Shown here piece after piece: positions 18,901-26,462 of a stretch of DNA of 64,000 bases (positions are counted from its first letter, which is position 1; the number at the start of each line of letters is the position of its first letter). The translations under genes and the position numbers were made by a program. The notes below the pieces were generated by a model that saw only the letters and a list, made by a program, of their open reading frames with translations, searched no databases and had not been told where the DNA came from. Source of the stretch: a virus. Location: positions 62,001-126,000 of the IMG/VR virus record IMGVR_UViG_3300020416_000001; one strand, written 5' to 3'.

Positions 18901-21900
18901 TCAGTGGTGGTGATTACGGTGCATTTAGATTTGATGGTGGTGGTTACGTTGAAGGAGACACTCTATTCAATAGTGACATCTACATCAACGGTGCTATCAA
19001 TCAGAAAGACCAAGGTACTCAGACTGAGACATTCAGTACACAGAACTACCTAAGAGTAAGATATAAGTTCAGAGCAGGTACAACTGCTGCACTCACACCT
19101 AGTTTTGCAACCGATAATGGTTCTAACTTGAGAGTATTTGGTGGTGCAGGTATTGCTACCGACCTTCACATCGGTGACGATCTATTCATCGGTAAACTAA
19201 ACAGTGGTGATACCGTTGAGTTTAGTGTACTTGGTGAGTCTGGTAATACTGAGATTGGTAGAACTGGACAAGGTTCGAACTCTGCAGGTACTCTAACTGT
19301 TCACGGTGACGGTACATTTAACCGAAACGTCGCAATCAATGGCAATACAACCATTGGTAATCAGAACTCTGACACTCTTACAGTCAATGCTGTCACACAG
19401 TTCACTGATAATGCAACTGTTGACGGAGACTTGACAGTCAATCAGAACGCATTGATCGAGGGTAACCTCACTGTTAATGGAGTTACAACAACTGTCAACT
19501 CAACCACAACACAACTTGATGATCCTGTTATCACACTTGGTGGAGATACCGCTCCTCAGTCATCAGATGCCAAGGATCGTGGTGTTGAGTTTAGATATTT
19601 TGATGGAACTGCCAAGATAGGATTCTTTGGTTGGGACAATTCTGCTTCAAGATTTGCTCTCTTCCACGCTGCAACCAATTCAAGCGAAGCATTTACAGGT
19701 ACAAGATCAGGAATCGATGCAGGATCTATCAAGTTATTCGATACCACTTCTGCAACTAACTCTAGTTCTGGTGCTCTTATCGTTGGTGGCGGTGCAGGTA
19801 TCGGTGAGGATCTATTTATTGGTGATGATCTTTCGGTTGGCGATGACGCTTCTATCGGAGGAAACCTCGCAGTAACAGGAACATTTGATGTTACTAACGA
19901 TCTCGCAGTTAATAATAATAAGTTTACTGTAAACTCAGCAACTGGCGATACACAGGTAGCAGGAACCTTTGGATCCACTGGTGCTGCCACACTGTCCTCT
20001 ACACTGGCGGTAACTAGCAATACCACTATCGGTGGTACTTTAGGCGTTACGAACGCTACAACGCTTTCTAGCACCCTCTCAGTAACCTCTAACACAGACA
20101 TTGGCGGAACTCTAGATGTTGACGGAGCAACCAATGTTACCAATACCCTTGGTGTTACTGGAGTTACCTCTCTCACTAACAACGCTTCAGCAACTACCAC
20201 AGGTAGTTACACTGGCGATGGTGCACTGAGAGTCACAGGTGGTGCTTCTATCGGAAACAATCTGGTAGTTGCAGGCGACGTCAGATTCTATGGCAACTCT
20301 GTAATTGATGGAACTGTTTCATACGCATCCATCCAAACTTACGCAGAGAAAGTTAGATTCAATAATAATGCTGATGCTGTTACTGCATCTAGCAATGTTG
20401 CCTCAGTATTCACACAAGGTGGATTGGCAGTATCTAAGAAAGCATTCATTGGTAATGACCTAGATGTTGGTGGTGGTAACTTCACCGTTGACGGTCCTAC
20501 AGGTAATACTAATGTTAGCGGTAACTTTGGTGTTATCGGTTCATCCACAGTTTCAACTATCACCGCTTCTGGTGTTGCCGATCTACAGTCTACTGTAACT
20601 ATCGGTGGTAACCTTGCAGTTGGTAATAACAAGTTCAACGTTAACTCTTCTAACGGTAACACTGACATCGATGGTTCACTTGATGTTCTTGGTCAAACCG
20701 TTATTGATGACACACTGAATGTAACTCAGGCAGTTGACTTTGACAGCACACTGAATGTTGATGGTGGAACTACACTGAATGCTGCTCTTGTAAACAACAG
20801 CACTTCATTACTGAAAGATAACGTCATCCTTCGTGGTGCATCTAAGTCACTCAAACTACAGAACGGTAACAGTCAAGACAAGATTACTCTTGAGTCCACA
20901 ACTGGACACGTTACTATGGCAGGTAACTTGGTTACTTCTGGAACTGGTGCATTCACTGATGCCGTCACAATGGGCAACACCTTGAATGTAACTGGTCAGA
21001 TCACAGGTAACTTGACTGGTGATGTTACTGGTACATCAACGAACGCAGATAATATTGACGTCAACAATACAAACAATAATACAATCTTCTATCCAATGTT
21101 TGCAGCAGCGAACACTGGACATACTGGTGCGTTTGTTGACTCCGCTAACCTTACATACAACCCATTCTCTAACACTCTAACAGTTAACAACTTCACATCT
21201 ACCACGAACTTTGAAGTTCAAGGTAATATGAACGTTACTGGAACGATTACCTTCGGTCAGTCACAGGTTGGTTCTATCGCTAACCACAATACTGACGCTC
21301 TTACTGAGGGTACAAGCAATCTATACTTCACTAACGAAAGAGTTGATGATAGAGTTAACGCTCTAATCACTGGTGGTACAGGTATTACTGCAACTTATGA
21401 TGACGCAGGAAATATCCTAACCTTGAGTGCAACTCAGTCAGACATCAATACAGACAACGTAACCGAAGGATCGACCAACCTGTTCACCACTGCTGCTCGA
21501 TCAAGGACGCACTTTACCTACGGAACGGGTATTGAGTTGTCTGGTAGTGGTGAACTCTCTGTTACTCAAGGAGATATTAACACTGATAATATCACCGAGG
21601 GTTCAACAAATATCTTCTATACCAATGCTAGGTTTGATACCCAGTTAGCAACTAAGGATACAGGAGATCTTACTGAAGGATCTAACCTTTATTACACAGA
21701 CGCTCGTGCTGATGCAAGAATTGCTGCAGCAACTACAAGTGATCTGACTGAAGGATCTAATCTATACTTTACTGATGCTAGAGCGGACGCGAGAATCGCT
21801 GCTGCATCTACCAGTGACCTTTCCGAAGGAACAAATCTTTATCATACAACTGCTAGGGCACGTGCTTCTATCAGTGCAGGTGGAGATCTCTCATACAACG

Positions 21901-22187
21901 CCTCTACTGGTGTAATGAGTGTTACTCTTCCGACTGTATTCTCTGGTAACTACAACGATCTATCTAACCTACCTTCGCTCTTCTCTGGAGCATACAATGA
22001 TCTGACTGGTAAACCAACCCTCGGAACCGCTGCTGCTACAGCGTCTACAGATTATGCTACTGCTGCACAAGGTGCTAAAGCAGATTCTGCATTGCAGGCA
22101 GAAACAATTACATTAGCACAACTTAAAACTGCTGCTGCGAACTCCGCTACTTATGCTGCGTTCCAAGCTGCAATCGCTGCTCTCTAA
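15921..22187 (+). CDS. long repeat-built tail fibre protein with internal cupredoxin-like domain
   Basis: 2088 residues. The N-terminal ~55 residues (RIQLRRDGAQQWANINPILA, GELGIEIDTSRIKIGDG) resemble the fibre N-terminal domain found in phage tropism determinants. Residues ~325-450 form a cupredoxin-like domain with His369/His372 and Cys435-x2-His438-x2-Met441 (CYYHSGM). The body consists of short TL-x-V-x-G-x-T-x-(I/L) beta repeats and two copies of a DDP-x-(F/I)TLGGDT...GFFGWD module. The C-terminus has six (D/N)-(L/I/V)-(T/S)-EG-x-NL(Y/F)-x-T-x-AR repeats and the NYNDLSNLPSLF motif typical of fibre ends. Likely trimeric host-recognition fibre. Confidence 0.8.
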   Translation: MANRIQLRRDGAQQWANINPILAQGELGIEIDTSRIKIGDGVTPWNSLKYERPLETESNAANTLVKRDADGNFQAGAVTATLIGNASTATRLSNARQIQLAGQITGSGSFDGSSNLTLNTDLSLITTLPHYDPANPSAESTYTRVRVNSQGRVVGAELASTLADYGITDAQALDDDLTSLAQLTNVGILVRASQGNIITRQLTGGGGRIIFTVPDGTSQNPFIDLADTAVVVGSYNTESLTSVTGNASSETVNATKFTVDRYGRLTAALTVPIATATEGSKYAVYDAGTPYNRYDIIENASNVYQAIADIAAAQGAPTHSTETITYAVTVNAEPDGNKYYLDGSIYPNLTFKRGSTYIFNQDDASNVLHPLHFSETSNGTHGGGSVYNVGVTYKLDGVVVSYSDYYDTTNFTNATTRQVEIVVPRNAPKLLHYYCYYHSGMANNAYIDVVHSDSGNWRWLNPVAVEQKGLASFAQEDFDVDGNGHVVIAASSVDNTQLQNNVVGFADGNTVETFELDNELTPTSGYRGFNYLNYVKINDTSGNLLFSANNTGDSGSGEIDINVRSYYSDPDITLDGTVNQTLDKTGDGNLTFQTTQDSTSDRDLNILATNAGSGSSNIKITAEDTVQINASAGSGKIWIEDARLQDNYIATTNSTLNLDPGDDRANTGTVRVWGDLQVDGTTTTVNSTTVTIDDPIFTLGGDTTPVSDDGLDRGIEFKYYDTQARIGFFGWDEDLTRLDSGTGGYAFLYNATNSSETFTGTDAYIKAGALSLTTNTGSTSTTTGTLVVTGGVGISENVHVGGEVTVAGQTEINDTVLIKSDNEDFKIQTGAGVDKFTVDTDTGNTVIEGTLDVQLETTVTDNLIVQADNKKFEVKSANGTSKFDIDTDNGNTHTDGTLDVDGGVTFNSTLDVDNNTTLNAELDVDGNSTFHNNILLDTTGKTLTITNGSTNKFQVTSTNGNTDIEGTLNVAQFVYLEDNDVPTISTDGSNNFVISGGDYGAFRFDGGGYVEGDTLFNSDIYINGAINQKDQGTQTETFSTQNYLRVRYKFRAGTTAALTPSFATDNGSNLRVFGGAGIATDLHIGDDLFIGKLNSGDTVEFSVLGESGNTEIGRTGQGSNSAGTLTVHGDGTFNRNVAINGNTTIGNQNSDTLTVNAVTQFTDNATVDGDLTVNQNALIEGNLTVNGVTTTVNSTTTQLDDPVITLGGDTAPQSSDAKDRGVEFRYFDGTAKIGFFGWDNSASRFALFHAATNSSEAFTGTRSGIDAGSIKLFDTTSATNSSSGALIVGGGAGIGEDLFIGDDLSVGDDASIGGNLAVTGTFDVTNDLAVNNNKFTVNSATGDTQVAGTFGSTGAATLSSTLAVTSNTTIGGTLGVTNATTLSSTLSVTSNTDIGGTLDVDGATNVTNTLGVTGVTSLTNNASATTTGSYTGDGALRVTGGASIGNNLVVAGDVRFYGNSVIDGTVSYASIQTYAEKVRFNNNADAVTASSNVASVFTQGGLAVSKKAFIGNDLDVGGGNFTVDGPTGNTNVSGNFGVIGSSTVSTITASGVADLQSTVTIGGNLAVGNNKFNVNSSNGNTDIDGSLDVLGQTVIDDTLNVTQAVDFDSTLNVDGGTTLNAALVNNSTSLLKDNVILRGASKSLKLQNGNSQDKITLESTTGHVTMAGNLVTSGTGAFTDAVTMGNTLNVTGQITGNLTGDVTGTSTNADNIDVNNTNNNTIFYPMFAAANTGHTGAFVDSANLTYNPFSNTLTVNNFTSTTNFEVQGNMNVTGTITFGQSQVGSIANHNTDALTEGTSNLYFTNERVDDRVNALITGGTGITATYDDAGNILTLSATQSDINTDNVTEGSTNLFTTAARSRTHFTYGTGIELSGSGELSVTQGDINTDNITEGSTNIFYTNARFDTQLATKDTGDLTEGSNLYYTDARADARIAAATTSDLTEGSNLYFTDARADARIAAASTSDLSEGTNLYHTTARARASISAGGDLSYNASTGVMSVTLPTVFSGNYNDLSNLPSLFSGAYNDLTGKPTLGTAAATASTDYATAAQGAKADSALQAETITLAQLKTAAANSATYAAFQAAIAAL
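17952..18237 (+). repeat. fibre module, copy 1 (TTTVNSTT...GFFGWD)
   Basis: Encodes a ~95-residue unit starting VDGTTTTVNSTT, continuing DDPIFTLGGDT and IGFFGWDED, ending FTGTDAYIKAG. It recurs at 19473-19740 in the same gene with the same order of motifs; the two copies differ by an insertion around the LDSGTGG segment. Confidence 0.75.
19473..19740 (+). repeat. fibre module, copy 2 (TTTVNSTT...GFFGWD)
   Basis: Second copy of the module at 17952: VNGVTTTVNSTT, DDPVITLGGDT, IGFFGWDNS, FTGTRSGIDAG. Protein similarity is obvious; DNA is diverged, pointing to an old internal duplication. Confidence 0.75.
21288..21873 (+). repeat. six LTEGxNLYxTxAR repeats at the fibre C-terminus
   Basis: Six successive units with the consensus (D/N)-(L/I/V)-(T/S)-EG-x-(S)-NL(Y/F)-x-T-x-AR. 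The fourth and fifth are nearly identical (LTEGSNLYYTDARADARI and LTEGSNLYFTDARADARI). Such repeats are common in trimeric phage fibre shafts near the receptor-binding tip. Confidence 0.75.
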
Positions 22188-22193
22188 TAACAA

Positions 22194-22988
22194 ATGGCAA
22201 ATCCTACCTCTAAAGCAGAACTCAAAGAGTATGCACTCCGTAGACTGGGCAAACCAGTCTTGGAAGTTAACGTATCAGACGATCAGATTGATGATGCTAT
22301 CGATTATACTATCGAGAAGTTTCAGGTCTATCATTATGGTGGATCAGAAAAAGTATTTCTAAAGCATCAGTTTACTGCTGCTGAGATTACTGCATTTCAA
22401 TCAGACACTACTGAGACGGTAGGTAGTACAGAGTTCAAGACTCAGAATAACTATCTGGATCTGCCACCACATATCTCATCAGTGAACGGTATCTTTACCT
22501 TTACTGATAAGGGTACTCGTAATATGTTTGACATTCGTTATCAGATGAGATTGAATGATCTGTTTGATTTTACATCAACACAGTTCTATCATTATTATAT
22601 GATTCAGACACACCTTGAAACAATCAACTTCTTGTTGGAAGGTATGAAACCAACTAGATTTAATGCTACACAAGGTCGTCTTTATATTGACTTCGATGCT
22701 AAGACTGATGTAGTCGATGGTGGGTTTGTGATTATCGATTGCGTTCGTGCTCTTGATCCTGCAAACTGGAGCAAGATATATGGAACAATTTGGGTGAAAG
22801 ATTATGCAACTGCAATGATCAAAAAGTATTGGGGACAAAACCTAACGAAGTTCCAAAACGTGCAACTTCCTGGTGGTGTCACCTTGAACGGAGAAAAGAT
22901 TTACAGTGATGCGATTACTGAACTAGAAAACCTAGATGAAACTCTCCGTACCACATACGAAATGCCACCTCTAGATATGATAGGGTAA
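22194..22988 (+). CDS. gp13: gp13 neck protein
   Basis: 264 residues. The N-terminus (TSKAELKEYALRRLGKPVLE followed by DDQIDDAIDYTIEKFQVYHY) and the middle DIRYQMRLNDLFDF block are typical of T4-like gp13. Next to gp14 and gp15 in the T4 order. In T4 gp13 binds the portal side of the filled head and forms the neck with gp14. Overlaps the gp14 start by one base (TAATG). Confidence 0.88.
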   Translation: MANPTSKAELKEYALRRLGKPVLEVNVSDDQIDDAIDYTIEKFQVYHYGGSEKVFLKHQFTAAEITAFQSDTTETVGSTEFKTQNNYLDLPPHISSVNGIFTFTDKGTRNMFDIRYQMRLNDLFDFTSTQFYHYYMIQTHLETINFLLEGMKPTRFNATQGRLYIDFDAKTDVVDGGFVIIDCVRALDPANWSKIYGTIWVKDYATAMIKKYWGQNLTKFQNVQLPGGVTLNGEKIYSDAITELENLDETLRTTYEMPPLDMIG

Positions 22989-23854
22989 TGCCATTAAATT
23001 CTTTTTTCACTAACGGAACGACTGGCGAGCAACAACTCGTCGAGGATCTTGTCGTAGAACAAATCAAGATGTTCGGTGTAGAACTATTCTACATTCCTAA
23101 AACCTTAGTATCTGAGGATAACATCCTTGGTGAAGATTCACTTAATAGTTTCAACTCTGCATATCAGATCGAAGGTTACCTTGAGAACGTACAAGGGTTT
23201 GGTGGAGATGGAGATTTGTTCAGTAAATTTGGTGTAAGGATTGCTGATCAGGTTAACTTTATTATTGCACGTAAAAGATTTAAGGATCTAGTTGATGATA
23301 ATACAACACTAGTGGTAGAAGGAAGACCCAATGAAGGAGATTTGATTTACTTCCCTCTTGCTAAAAAATTATTTCAGATTCAATATGTTGAATATGAGCA
23401 ACCATTCTATCAGTTAAACAAGATTCATATCTGGGGTCTCAAGTGTGAGTTGTTCGAATACAGTGGAGAGGACCTCGATACTGGCGTCGAAGACATCGAT
23501 GTTATCGAGAGAAACCTTGCTACAACTATCACCGTCAACTTTGCTGCAGGTGGTACTGGTGCATTCACAGTTGGTGAGGAGATCGTGGGTGGTACATCTA
23601 ATGTAACTGCTGAAGTTAAGAGTTGGGACTCTACTAATAACCAACTACAAGTGTACAACAGGTCTGGTATTTTCTCCATACCTGAGACCATTACTGGTCA
23701 AACCTCAGGTGCTGCTTGGACTACTGCAAGTTACAATACACTAAATAATACGAACTCGGAGTTTGATGCCAACGCTGACTTTGAGACCCTTGGGGACGCG
23801 ATCATTGACTTTAGTCAGGGCAACCCGTTTGGCGAATTTGGAGGTGAAGACTAA
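22988..23854 (+). CDS. gp14: gp14 neck protein with added beta module
   Basis: 288 residues. The N-terminal ~165 residues (PLNSFFTNGTTGEQQLVEDL, then EDNILGEDSLNSF and VNFIIARKRF) are T4 gp14-like. Residues ~180-245 add a GEEIVGGTSNVTAEVKSWDS...ETITGQTSG segment that also occurs in gp8, the protein at 4725 and the giant tail protein. This makes it longer than T4 gp14 (256 residues). Forms the head-to-tail neck with gp13; overlaps the gp15 start. Confidence 0.87.
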   Translation: MPLNSFFTNGTTGEQQLVEDLVVEQIKMFGVELFYIPKTLVSEDNILGEDSLNSFNSAYQIEGYLENVQGFGGDGDLFSKFGVRIADQVNFIIARKRFKDLVDDNTTLVVEGRPNEGDLIYFPLAKKLFQIQYVEYEQPFYQLNKIHIWGLKCELFEYSGEDLDTGVEDIDVIERNLATTITVNFAAGGTGAFTVGEEIVGGTSNVTAEVKSWDSTNNQLQVYNRSGIFSIPETITGQTSGAAWTTASYNTLNNTNSEFDANADFETLGDAIIDFSQGNPFGEFGGED

Positions 23855-24651
23855 TGTTAGGAACGTATTCCTACAACGAAATTTTTAGAAAGACCGTTAT
23901 TGCATTCGGTACGCTTTTCAATAATATTGAAATCAAACGTACAGAAGGTAGTAAGACAGAGGTTATGAAAGTACCTCTTGCCTATGGTCCTAAAGATAAG
24001 TTTCTCGCTCGCATCAAACAGACTGGTGATCTAACCACTAAGAAAGCGGTTCAGATTACTCTTCCCAGAATCTCATTTGAGATTTCTGGATTTGCGTATG
24101 ATGCTACCAGAAAAGTATCACCTACGCAGGTGTTACGTTTTACTGGCACTGACAGTAAGACAAGAAAATCTTTTATGCCAGTACCATATAATGTGGACTT
24201 TGAACTGGCAATCCTAGCAAAGAATCAAGACGATGGTCTTCAGATTCTAGAACAGATTTTACCGTTCTTCCAACCGATGTTTAACATCACACTTAACTTA
24301 CAGGAAGCAATCGGTGAAGTAAAAGATTTCCCAGTTACATTGAACTCAGTGGTTTATGAGGATGACTACGAAGGTGACTTCACCACTCGTAGGACTCTGA
24401 TCTATACACTATCGTTTACTGCTAAGACATACATTTACGGTCCTGTCACTGACGTTACCGATAAACTTATCAAGAAAGCGATTGTGGATACTGCTACCGA
24501 TAGCAAACCCACTGCTGCACGTGAAGTCAGGTACACAGTTGAACCTGATCCTATCACAGCAGACCCTGATGATAACTTCGGATTTAATGAACTTTATAGT
24601 GAGTTTACAGATGGAAAATCAAGAAACCCAACCACAGGACAAGACGAGTAA
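23854..24651 (+). CDS. gp15: gp15 tail sheath stabilizer / tail terminator
   Basis: 265 residues, close to T4 gp15 (272). N-terminus LGTYSYNEIFRKTVIAFGTLFNNIEI and the central PYNVDFELAILAKNQDDGLQI-type block mark the family. The protein caps the completed tail and joins it to the neck. Its 3' end overlaps the 5' end of gene 16 by 41 nt. Confidence 0.88.
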   Translation: MLGTYSYNEIFRKTVIAFGTLFNNIEIKRTEGSKTEVMKVPLAYGPKDKFLARIKQTGDLTTKKAVQITLPRISFEISGFAYDATRKVSPTQVLRFTGTDSKTRKSFMPVPYNVDFELAILAKNQDDGLQILEQILPFFQPMFNITLNLQEAIGEVKDFPVTLNSVVYEDDYEGDFTTRRTLIYTLSFTAKTYIYGPVTDVTDKLIKKAIVDTATDSKPTAAREVRYTVEPDPITADPDDNFGFNELYSEFTDGKSRNPTTGQDE

Positions 24652-25057
24652 GTTCGACGGTATCGAGGATGCTCTTGATGTGGAGACATCTCTGGTCAAA
24701 CCAGGGCAACCACAGAAGAAAGCAATCGTACCAAATGTCACTGATCAACAGATCAAGGACTATGAATATTCTCGTGGAAACTTTTACTCACTGATCGAGA
24801 AAGGTCAGGAGGCGGTTGATGGTATTCTTGAACTAGCACAAGAGTCTGATTCACCTAGAGCATACGAAGTTGCAGGTAATTTAATTAAGAACGTTGCAGA
24901 TACTGCCGATAAATTGGCAGACCTCCACAAGAAAATGATGGAGATTGAAGGAGGACCGAAAGGTACATCAGCACAAAACGTTACTAATAACACTATGTTT
25001 GTTGGTTCTACAGCAGAACTTGCCAAGTTCTTGAAGCAACAAAAGAATGATAAATAG
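24611..25057 (+). CDS. gp16: gp16 small terminase subunit
   Basis: 148 residues from the ATG at 24611 (MENQETQP); the open frame extends further upstream, but that part lies inside gp15. The central segment IKDYEYSRGNFYSLIEKGQEA and the following helical region (AGNLIKNVADTADKLADLHKKM) match T4-like gp16, which recognises DNA for packaging with gp17. Position after gene 15 agrees with the T4 order, but here gene 17 is about 4.9 kb away because of inserted accessory genes. Confidence 0.82.
   Translation: MENQETQPQDKTSKFDGIEDALDVETSLVKPGQPQKKAIVPNVTDQQIKDYEYSRGNFYSLIEKGQEAVDGILELAQESDSPRAYEVAGNLIKNVADTADKLADLHKKMMEIEGGPKGTSAQNVTNNTMFVGSTAELAKFLKQQKNDK
25049..25056 (+). promoter_or_regulatory. 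late promoter box GATAAATA
   Basis: GATAAATA overlaps the stop codon of gene 16 and lies 32 nt before the gene at 25081, the usual spacing for late boxes in this window. Confidence 0.55.
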
Positions 25058-25080
25058 TAAAAACAAGTATTAAAAAGTCG

Positions 25081-25632
25081 ATGTCTGTATTAAATGTATT
25101 AGATACTACGACAGTGAGTGGATCAGGTACCGCTTATATTGTCGTGAAGACTGGTGTTGTACGGGCATATGCTGCAAGTGCTTCTTCTATCCAGTTTGAC
25201 GATGGTCCTGCGGTTACGTTGGCAGCAGGCGAAGCAATCCTTCTTCACACTGGTAAATCAAAGAACATTGGCGTCCACGCTGCGACCAATGCTAACGGTT
25301 CTGTATTCAGCGTTGGTGGAGCGGGCAGCGGATCAGGTGCAGGTGGAAGACATACATTTGCAGTTGGTGACTTTATTCAGACAGTAGATGGCGGAGATAC
25401 AAATGGTTTTGGTACTGACTTTGAATCTGCTGCATCAGCAGGTAAGAAAGTAACTGCAATCAGTGACCTAACAATCACAACAGATATTGATGCATCTGGT
25501 GCGGGCAGTGCATATACTCTCAGCGATGCTGACATTGTTGCAAACACAGTTCCTCAGATTCAGAGAACTGTAAAACTCACAGCAGGTAGTAACGACGTAG
25601 TTGTAGAAACAGTACAAATCGTTGGTGGTTAA
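25081..25632 (+). CDS. putative virion structural protein, beta-rich
   Basis: 183 residues, rich in Ala, Gly, Ser, Thr and Val, with alternating beta-strand pattern and a Gly/Ser linker (GGAGSGSGAGG) at about residues 79-89 that separates two halves. No enzymatic motif. It follows a late promoter box between the terminase genes, so a head or tail decoration protein is plausible but not shown. Confidence 0.6.
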   Translation: MSVLNVLDTTTVSGSGTAYIVVKTGVVRAYAASASSIQFDDGPAVTLAAGEAILLHTGKSKNIGVHAATNANGSVFSVGGAGSGSGAGGRHTFAVGDFIQTVDGGDTNGFGTDFESAASAGKKVTAISDLTITTDIDASGAGSAYTLSDADIVANTVPQIQRTVKLTAGSNDVVVETVQIVGG

Positions 25633-25633
25633 G

Positions 25634-26326
25634 ATGGAAGCGCAACCTCAAAAGGAAAAAATTAATCCAAAGGATCAAGCGATCAAGAAGACTAAGCAAC
25701 TTCTAGACCGCAGGCAACTTATGATTAATCTTAGAAAGTTGCAACTTCAAAGAAAGTCCGTTCAACAAAAAGGAAACACTGATATGCACCTACAGACACA
25801 ATCGGTTGATCCCTGTGCTATGATAAGTTTCGGAGAGTTTATCTCCGAGGGCGGTCTCGCTCGGGCGATGCAGAAATCCAATACCAAAGTAACTGGACAT
25901 ATCAGTGCTGACCGTGGTTCTTCTGAAAAGGATAACCGTAGTAAAAGAAAAGGACTTGAAAAAGATCTTAAGAAGCACGGTATTGGTCACAAGAAAGGTG
26001 TTGGAGAGTATAAATATGATTCAGGTGAGACAGGTCGTGAGGTTTCGTACCACACTTCCAAACCCGACAAGATGTCCAAGCGTCGCTTTGGTAAAGTGAT
26101 GCGCCGTCTTGGTCGTAAGCACGGACAAGAATCTGTGATTACTAAAGACAAGGACAAACCTGCAAAGTTACACACTACCGAAAAAGGAAGCAAAGCAAAG
26201 TCTGAGACTCTAGGTAAGTCGAAGGTGGGCAAGCATCCAAAAGGATATGGTGAAACCTCATCAACTAAGGTGAGATCAGGTAAACTACCAGACAAATCTA
26301 AAGACAGGAAATTTCACTATGGCTGA
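25634..26326 (+). CDS. basic protein with internal capsid-targeting-like motif (candidate internal head protein)
   Basis: 230 residues from ATG 25634, very rich in Lys and Arg. Residues 63-72 read MISFGEFISE, close to the T4 capsid-targeting sequence MKTYQEFIAE of internal proteins and ending in an I-x-E prohead-protease type site. In-frame ATG 25820 would put this motif at the N-terminus, but no ribosome-binding site is visible there. The C-terminal region (HISADRGSSEKDNRSKRKGL ... REVSYHT ... GQESVIT) forms a separate domain with a loose resemblance to DUF3293. Overlaps the next gene by 8 nt. Function inferred only. Confidence 0.6.
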   Translation: MEAQPQKEKINPKDQAIKKTKQLLDRRQLMINLRKLQLQRKSVQQKGNTDMHLQTQSVDPCAMISFGEFISEGGLARAMQKSNTKVTGHISADRGSSEKDNRSKRKGLEKDLKKHGIGHKKGVGEYKYDSGETGREVSYHTSKPDKMSKRRFGKVMRRLGRKHGQESVITKDKDKPAKLHTTEKGSKAKSETLGKSKVGKHPKGYGETSSTKVRSGKLPDKSKDRKFHYG

Positions 26327-26462
26327 ACAGAACAACAATGGACAGTGGGTATGTCAGTATTGTGACCTCACTTCCCCTCAAGGACATTGGCGTCCTAAAA
26401 CTTGGATCGAAAAGCACGAATTAAATTGTGCATCTAACCCCAAACTCAATAAGGAAAAATGA
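26319..26462 (+). CDS. 47-residue zinc-finger-like microprotein
   Basis: Starts at ATG 26319 inside the end of the preceding gene and ends in an ATGA overlap with the next gene. The protein contains Cys12-x2-Cys15 and His33-x3-Cys37, a spacing compatible with a C2HC zinc finger. Sandwiched between two basic candidate head proteins and coupled to both, which supports that it is real. Confidence 0.65.
   Translation: MAEQNNNGQWVCQYCDLTSPQGHWRPKTWIEKHELNCASNPKLNKEK

Noticed and set aside
19556-20200. 214-codon minus-strand open frame within the long fibre gene
   Set aside because: It lies antisense to the clear repeat structure of the fibre, is Val/Pro/Ser-biased as expected for an antisense shadow, and has no upstream signals.
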